A stretch of 6,166 bases of DNA, taken from positions 1 through 6,166 of the forward strand of contig DAIEFO010000144.1 in NCBI GenBank assembly GCA_027325475.1, read 5' to 3'. Positions 6,028 through 6,166 of the stretch are shown piece after piece. The stretch is from Desulfobacteraceae bacterium. Lineage in GTDB: Bacteria > Desulfobacterota > Desulfobacteria > Desulfobacterales > Desulfatirhabdiaceae. Numbering within the stretch: position 1 is the stretch's first letter; each line of letters starts with the position of its first letter. A program made the position numbers and the translations under genes. The notes under the pieces are model-generated. The model was not told where the DNA came from, ran no database searches, and worked only from the letters and a program-made list of their open reading frames with translations.

Positions 6028-6166
6028 GGCGCCGGCGAGTCGGCCCAGGGTGTAGGCATGGGTGCGCTCGTCCAGCCAGGTGTAGCGCTCCAGGCGACGT
6101 TCCAGATAGCGCGCGGCTTCGGCGTAGCCCTCGTCCGTGGCGCGGCCTATGTGAATGATGCGCGTG
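6028..6166 (-). CDS. Unidentified GC-rich coding fragment, in frame with the Hsp70-like gene (probable chimera)
   Basis: The minus-strand frame of the Hsp70-like gene stays open to the window edge for about 46 more codons, reading TRIIHIGRATDEGYAEAARY, then LERRLERYTWLDERTHAYTL and GRLAGA. This is not the Hsp70 sequence expected before the phosphate-2 motif. GC is 69% over 6021-6166 (101 of 146, hand count) against 52% over 5881-6020 (73 of 140), and third codon positions are mostly G or C, as in a real gene from a GC-rich organism. I do not recognise the family. The abrupt compositional step at about 6021 suggests sequence from another genome. Either an assembly chimera or, less likely, a true recombination joint could explain it. 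Confidence 0.6.

Noticed and set aside
1..6166. CRISPR arrays, tRNA or rRNA genes, insertion sequences
   Set aside because: No regularly spaced direct repeats, RNA-gene signatures or transposase motifs are visible; coding sequence fills almost the whole window.

Overview
The window carries one compact minus-strand gene cluster for a chemosensory (che-type) signalling pathway. In transcription order, right to left, it holds a truncated Hsp70/DnaK-like gene, a soluble chemoreceptor with two signalling tips, a three-domain CheW scaffold protein and the start of cheB. The spacings are 48 nt (Hsp70 to receptor), about 2 nt (receptor to CheW) and 81 nt (CheW to cheB), so the first three look like one operon. 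The 81-nt gap before cheB contains a 17-bp AT-rich inverted repeat built from a 7-nt unit. No cheA, cheR or cheY is visible. Moderate GC (52% in a hand-counted stretch of the Hsp70 gene), multi-domain CheW proteins and soluble receptors suggest a Desulfobacterota-like (deltaproteobacterial) source. That placement is an inference, not a proof.

The receptor (about 647 aa) has no membrane segment and no recognisable sensor domain. It is a near-perfect tandem duplication: every landmark recurs exactly 300 residues later without a gap, giving two CheA/CheW-binding hairpin tips in one chain. This resembles the published double-signalling-domain receptor DosM of Vibrio cholerae, which bridges the two baseplates of cytoplasmic arrays. 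The partner gene encodes three CheW folds. The middle one is split by an insertion that looks like a CZB (chemoreceptor zinc-binding) domain in which all four expected zinc ligands are replaced. Together the genes look like the core of a cytoplasmic array with a reinforced scaffold. The Hsp70 gene lacks the C-terminal lid and its role here is unknown.

Both ends of the window look chimeric. At the left edge the cheB reading frame runs, in frame, into a tyrosyl-tRNA synthetase segment (about positions 1-142). At the right edge the Hsp70 frame is preceded by about 140 nt of 69% GC sequence that does not read as Hsp70. Both foreign tails are about 140 nt, the size of one short read or one large assembly k-mer, so assembly artefact is the leading explanation. 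cheB and the Hsp70 gene should be treated as truncated by these junctions.
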